64,000 nucleotides of DNA, from assembly GCF_014805625.2 (NCBI RefSeq), contig NW_023998414.1, forward strand, positions 16,550,769-16,614,768, read 5' to 3'. The notes under the pieces were generated by a model, which worked only from the letters and a program-made list of their open reading frames with translations, had not been told where the DNA came from and searched no databases. Position 1 is the first letter of the stretch. Every line of letters begins with the position of its first letter. This document shows positions 58,691 to 64,000 of the stretch, piece after piece. Both the position numbers and the translations under genes were made by a program. This DNA comes from Glossina fuscipes (taxonomy: Eukaryota > Arthropoda > Insecta > Diptera > Glossinidae).

Positions 58691-59316
58691 AATCACTCAG
58701 TAGAAGAGTAGATGCCAAGCATGTGTTATTTTTATTGAAGTCTCCACATTTATGCTTAAATGTCAGAATATGTATCAAAGATACGCGGAAAGATAACAAG
58801 GCCTGTTTTACCGATGCATTGCAGAAACGTTTGGTTAGCGATCTATCAGTGATTTTGACCCATGATAAAAACTCTTTACACTTTTTTCTTATTCCTTTTT
58901 TATTAATTATTTATTTACGCATGAAACTCAGCTAGAATAAATTATCAGCCGAATTCCATTGACTCTTAATACTATATACTAATTATTATTATAAACTAGT
59001 AAAAATTATATAAGGAGAAGTGAAGAAAAAGAAAAAAAAAACTCATGTATATTTAAATAAGAACGAAAAAAGAAAGCATGTACACATCCAGTACAGAGGC
59101 ACACTCACAGCAGACACGGAGTCGTGAGTGAATCCCTAAGTCATTGCAAACATGTAACCGATAACAGTAAACAACACCAAGTCATTTTCGAATCGTAGTA
59201 AAATGTTGAGATTACACGTTAGCTTAAATACGACATAGGCAAATTGCGTGTATTAAGCATAGTTGTTTTGATAGGCTTTGAGGAGTCGGACAATGGGATT
59301 AAGTTATAGATATCAT

Positions 59317-60270
59317 TTACACTTCCACAAACTCCGAAAGGATTGAAAAGTAATTATAATTATATTTATATTGACTAAGCTTTATAAAGGTAAAGTTCCT
59401 AGAGCAGTGATTAGGGACATTGAAATTTATCTCACCAAGTAATGTTAGCGAATGAATAGTAGCATTAATTAATTTAATTAAGAAGGCAACATCAAGAATA
59501 AATCTACGTTTCTCAAGTGACGGTAAGGATAACAAAAGCAAACTATCTTCATAAGAAGGCAGGGAGACAAGCGGGTCCCAAACCAAATTCCTAAGGGCAA
59601 ACAGCAAGAATTGATTTTCAATTGCATTCACCTAGATCTACATAACACCTACGGGAAGGAGACGACACAGCAGAAGCATATTCAAGCTCATGTATAGCCT
59701 TTTTAAGCTTTTCGGACCACCATTTAATGAAACCCGGCGCCGACCGAGCCTTACTTAAAGAGAGCTCAATGGGCAAATTAAAGTCTAATCTTTAACTGAA
59801 TAAAATCCATAAATCGACGAACGAACTTACGTTTTCCAATTTTTGTGAATCGATGAAATACTCAGTACTGAGTGAATTCCTCCTTCAGAAAGAAAGCTTC
59901 TGGCATTTAGCAATGTATTTAAGTCAATTCGAACCTGATACGATCGTGAGTCCAAGGCGAAGAAACAAAACAGTTTAACAGTCAGTGTACATATGACTGG
60001 ATTTAATCCCCGCGGGGAGACCATTAATGTGTAAGGTAAATGAAAGGAACCAGTGAGGCATCAGAAATCGCGGCATAAGAGCTTATCTATTTCTGTAAGT
60101 ACGGAATGTAGCCCGAGGGCTGGAGTTTGAAGATCAATAAGTTGTAATTAAACGCTTTATTAAAATCAGCATTTACGATATCGGTGTGAGAGCTCCCAGA
60201 AATGCCGTTGGTTCTTTATCTAATTCCAGGAAATGCTTTTTTGTGCCCATGAAAAGCTTAAAAAGCCATG
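59317..60270 (-). pseudogene. Jockey-like non-LTR retrotransposon relic
   Basis: On the minus strand, about 60180-60145 encodes TDIVNADFNKAFNYNLLIFK, matching RT motif A of the Jockey group ('YxDFxKAFDxVxHxxLLxKL'), with the first Asp kept and the FD changed to FN. Downstream, 59631-59317 encodes VSLPSYEDSLLLLSLPSLEK then RRFILDVAFLIKLINATIHS and GEINFNVPNHCSRN, the typical C-terminal block ('LPsLedRRxxxxvxFLxKLxxGxId...INFxxPxRxxR'). Frameshifts and stops lie between the two. Confidence 0.6.
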
Positions 60271-63200
60271 TCTTCTTGGAACAATAGTAACATACTTGTG
60301 ACTTTTTATTTATCTTAATTGAACTTTAGTTTTAGTTCAGTTCTAATTTTTAACTAAAAGTAATTAAAAAAAATTAAAAGTAAATTCGTTCAGTCGAAGC
60401 GAAACTGTATTGAGACGAATTCGTTAGTTCATAGGTAGCAATCATGGAATCACTAGAATGGAAATAGGATTGCGGTGTCATCCGCATATGTGGCAGTTCA
60501 GATATTGACAGCGATCGGAAAATCTAAAGTGAAATTCCTATAGAGTATAGGATTTGAAACAACTCCGTGAGAATTTCGGTATATATATATATATATATAT
60601 ACTGCATTTACCATTTCCAACTTAAGTATAGAAATGTCTAAAAAGAATTAAAAAGATTAAATTTAAAAATGCATTTTCCAACACGGATAGCTGCCTTATT
60701 ACTTACTCTATATAAATTCTTTTAATAATTCAACTAAACTTAGTTTACTGCACTTATTGCTATATGGGAGAACATGAAAGTTAACAGGGTGGAAAGTGTT
60801 ACAAATTTGTCATGTCTGACGCTGTTACTGTATACGTTGAAGTAGTGGATATTATTGAAATTGTGTCTGTGTGTTGTAAGCCGGGCACACAGGTTGAAAT
60901 GTGCATGAAATGATTCCACCTCTCTATCTAACCAATTTTTACGGATTTCATCTATGACTTCAAAAACTTTGCAACTATGCAAAAACTTTGGTTGGCAAAG
61001 CGAAAAACTTAATGTTTCTCATTTCGGTTTTAGTTGTTTTGCTTAACACTACACCTACCGATTAGCTCGTTTAATTCAAAAATGGTGCTGACGGACTTAC
61101 TAACATTTTCGCGGTTAACGATCAAATACAGTCCGGTGCGAGTTCGAATAAATGGGAAATAAAGTGAAAACAATTTGGAATCAAAGTTTTACCGTTAGTT
61201 ATGGACGCAAATTCCACCTTAGTACTGCTAACGTGTCCTGAAGGAGGCCGAATGTCGTCACATTGAAAATCCTAACCTAAATCCCAAAGTCCTTTCGCAT
61301 ACTATAAATCTTTTTCTTCCAACGATCCATGCAATCGTAGTATTTGATGTTGTCAGCGTTTTTCGCCTTAAATAGTTTCATTGGAACTGTAGTTATGGCA
61401 ACCCATAGCACACTCAACTAAACTTCGTAATTTAGTTACCGCGAGTTTTGGCTTAATTGTGTATGTTAATGCTTCCACAGAGGCAGATTGCCTTAGCAGC
61501 GGCCATAGGCAGCATAAGTAAGGCTTTCACATTTTTGATATGAAAATCGATTTCAGCGATGACTTATAGTGCGAGATGACTTACAGTGCTTTAACTAAAT
61601 CTTACTGATATTACTGTCTCAGGGAAAACTTGCAATTTTATATATCTTCAAAAATAAAATAACGCAATCTTTTAAGAAAGTCGGCCATGATCTCTTTCCG
61701 CAGTCGGCAATTAATGATGCTTTAGCACTCATGCGGAGTCATAATAAAAATTTGCATTATGTTTGAAAAGTTATCAAAATTTAAAAAATCAAAAGAAAAT
61801 AGAAAATATTGTACAAAGTAATCTCAAGAGCCATAAACGAAAAGATCTTCCTTTAGATAGTATAATATACCGTTAATAAAAATAAACATAATTCTTTCCA
61901 TTTTTCTATGCATTTCATTATGTAAATATAACTCATACGCAACGTTACTCAAATAAAATAAAGCTTTATAGTAACTGTAGGCTTAAAATGCATTGGATTT
62001 TAAATGGCAACTGTTTGTAAGATTCGGCTTTAAGTCTTGTTCAATTTTTTATTCATAGTTGGAAAACTTATTTAGAAAAACCAAACGTTGATTTTGTTGT
62101 TAGATTTTTCGTTTTTTTTTTTTTTTTTTTTTTAGGTTAACATGCCAACCAGACAAAGCTAGAAAAAAATTTCACCCTATTAAAGTAGAAAAAAAAGCGG
62201 TAATAACAAATTACGACAACAACAACAACAACAACAACTGCAGTAAATGAACAACATGGAATATTGTTGTTAGTTAAACTCCTACGATAAATGTAAGCAA
62301 TGCGGTCGCCGCGATGGATGATGTAGTCGTAAGCGTGTATTTACAATAGTTATGTTGAGTAAAGCAAAACAGACATCTAAACAAAACTATTGCATGTATA
62401 GTTATATAGGTGTATATATAGGTGTATATGTATATTCAAACAACAATCATAGTTTTAAGTTGCTTTTGCTATTTTCCGCCTTTTTAGGCCATAATAAATA
62501 TTTCTAAGGGGTATTCAACTCTTGATATATTTTATATGTTAATGCGAATGTAAAACAGACATTTGTGTGTACGTTCACTTACGTACATTAGTTGTGAATT
62601 TTCTTTTCTTATTCTACTTTGTCTTCCTTCTCTTAAAAAAAAATTTTGGTGGTGGAGAGGGAGGGGTTGATGAATACAGTATAGGTTCGTCGTTACAGCG
62701 TAAACTACCGCAGCAAAAAAAAAAATAAAAAATAAAAAACAAAAAAAAAATCTTAAAAGAAAAACTTAATCGCCTTCATATTAAACAATTCTGTACTGCA
62801 TTCAAAATTTCATTTAATTTTAATTTTTTTCCTTTTTTTACGCATTTTTCTTTTTAAAAATTTTTCCAGGACTTACGTAAAATATCGTTATTTGTATGCG
62901 CCAACATACCAAATTTTTGGGGGATAAATTGTTTCACAAAAATTTATAATAATTTTATGGTCTACTTAAGGGCGTTGACTTTTTTTTTTTTTTCTTATAA
63001 TTTTCTTCTTTTAACGAATTTATTCGTTTATTATTTTGAATTTTTTATATATTTTCCTTTTTGCTTTTGTCATTTATAAATTGTTTCCGTTTTATTTTTT
63101 ATTTAATTCAATTAACTTTGTTTAATTGGAACGCTTTTGTTTTCTTCCGGTTAATGTACCGCAATTTTTAACTAACATCCGTTGACTGCTTTGTTTGACA

Positions 63201-63753
63201 TCGATGTTTTATCAGTGCTTTGTCTACGTTTATGCTTTTATTTGCAACAGCCCGGCTCTTGGCTGGCTCTTGCCATCAATATTTAGGGCTTGCAACATGT
63301 TTGATGTTGCATTATATATTCGTTAGCCTGAGTCAAAATCTTTACATATCAAAAATAACGCATGGTATATATGTTGCATAGCTTTTAGATTTTGCATTTA
63401 AATAAACATTGATAGTCTGAAGCTTTGATCAGAGAAGCAGAAAAAAAAAATCGAAAGGATAAACTTATTTAGGGCTTAAGGCGAATTTTTTTCTTACCAT
63501 CTATCAACGTCTGGTGTTGATTTGAAAAAAGTCAAATATTCAATGCTTCAGGTTATCATCATACACATGGAAATCTGTTGATATTTGAGCGAAAGGTGAA
63601 GTGCGCGAAGACCTTATATTCTTTGAAGAATGAATTTACGGTATTAGCATACAGATGGCAGCCGCTCAACTTTAAATCTATTACGACAAAGTCGGTAATC
63701 GTTTCATTCAATTTAATTCAGTTTATCTGGTTTACAACTTTAACGAAGAGAAT
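60271..63753. other. Spacer, no gene seen
   Basis: AT-rich DNA with a TA tract at 60580-60600, a T run at 62112-62134, an AAC repeat at 62214-62238 and several A/T runs from 62690 to 63060. No repeat family member or host exon could be supported. Confidence 0.5.
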
Positions 63754-64000
63754 TTAAGCAAAAGATACAATTTCCAAATGGCTTAGGAGGTGACTGTAAC
63801 AAAAAATTCTTTTTTCAATTGGCTTAATAGATACTTTGGAGTAGATGAGGGAAAGATAAGCGGATCGAACTAACTGATTGAAAGTTCGAGAAGTTAGGAA
63901 GCTTTTTGTTGCTTCTTCAAGCTCTATAGAGAATCGTTTCAAAGACTACTCCTCCAAGCAAGACTGTATCAAAGGCTGCTTTAGCATTAAATAGCACCAC
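63754..64000 (-). pseudogene. Reverse transcriptase relic at the window edge
   Basis: Reading minus from 64000, the first codons give VVLFNAKAAFDTVL, a good match to RT motif A ('xxLDxKaAFDxV'), with the catalytic Asp changed to Asn. A frame change leads into a 62-codon frame with SAYLSLIYSKVSIKP, which fits the region after motif A in several non-LTR groups. The element continues beyond the window, so its clade cannot be set. Confidence 0.4.

Larger units (their letters stand above)
56088..59316. other. Spacer, no gene seen
   Basis: Contains a CTTCT pentanucleotide tract (56385-56428) in a wider pyrimidine-rich region to 56560, a Rep-2/Rep-3-like end near 57740-57790 and a Rep-3 fragment at 58450-58690. 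A 100-codon plus ORF at 57054-57356 has no ATG start. No domain recognised. Confidence 0.5.

Overview
This window is eukaryotic nuclear DNA, most likely from a higher (schizophoran) fly. The base composition is strongly AT-rich. Coding sequence is sparse and split by introns of both 56-63 bp and several kb, with GT-AG junctions. There are long A/T homopolymers and microsatellites, and many decayed non-LTR retrotransposons of R1-like and Jockey-like type. The species cannot be fixed from sequence alone. One 10-base N gap (10987-10996) marks a scaffold join. I see no bacterial, viral or CRISPR system.

Layout. Gene A (minus, 4379 to 3210) is a single long coding stretch: 151 codons from a good start context, an in-frame TGA, then 237 more open codons to a second TGA followed by clustered AATAAA signals. 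To its right, on the plus strand, a two-exon gene (5022-5261) could encode a 51-residue secreted peptide with a clear signal sequence. Two unassigned minus-strand ORFs (about 5497-5770 and 6467-6890) look coding-like but were not recognised. From 6.9 to 19 kb there are repeat relics and one tRNA-derived SINE.

Gene B dominates the window. It runs on the minus strand from 45862 to 19032 in six coding exons whose phases all agree, giving a predicted 1653-residue, serine-rich, largely disordered protein. Its introns are about 11.2 kb, 2.6 kb, 8.0 kb, 56 bp and 63 bp, and the large ones are full of repeats. I could not name the family. PxxP motifs, RS-like stretches and an almost complete lack of globular sequence suggest a scaffold or cytoskeleton-associated protein, but that is inference.

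The right-hand 18 kb (46-64 kb) holds no host gene that I can support. It is a graveyard of retrotransposon pieces: R1-like reverse transcriptase and C-terminal fragments at about 49.6-50.6, 52.8-53.2 and 55.6-56.1 kb, a Jockey-like relic at 59.3-60.3 kb, and a reverse-transcriptase motif at the right edge. Three further dispersed repeat families (called here Rep-1, Rep-2 and Rep-3) recur through the window; Rep-1 has one copy with about 50-bp inverted ends.

The observations most worth following are the in-frame TGA in gene A, the small secreted-peptide gene, the unidentified large protein of gene B with its retention-compatible 63-bp intron, and the tRNA-Ser-like SINE family.
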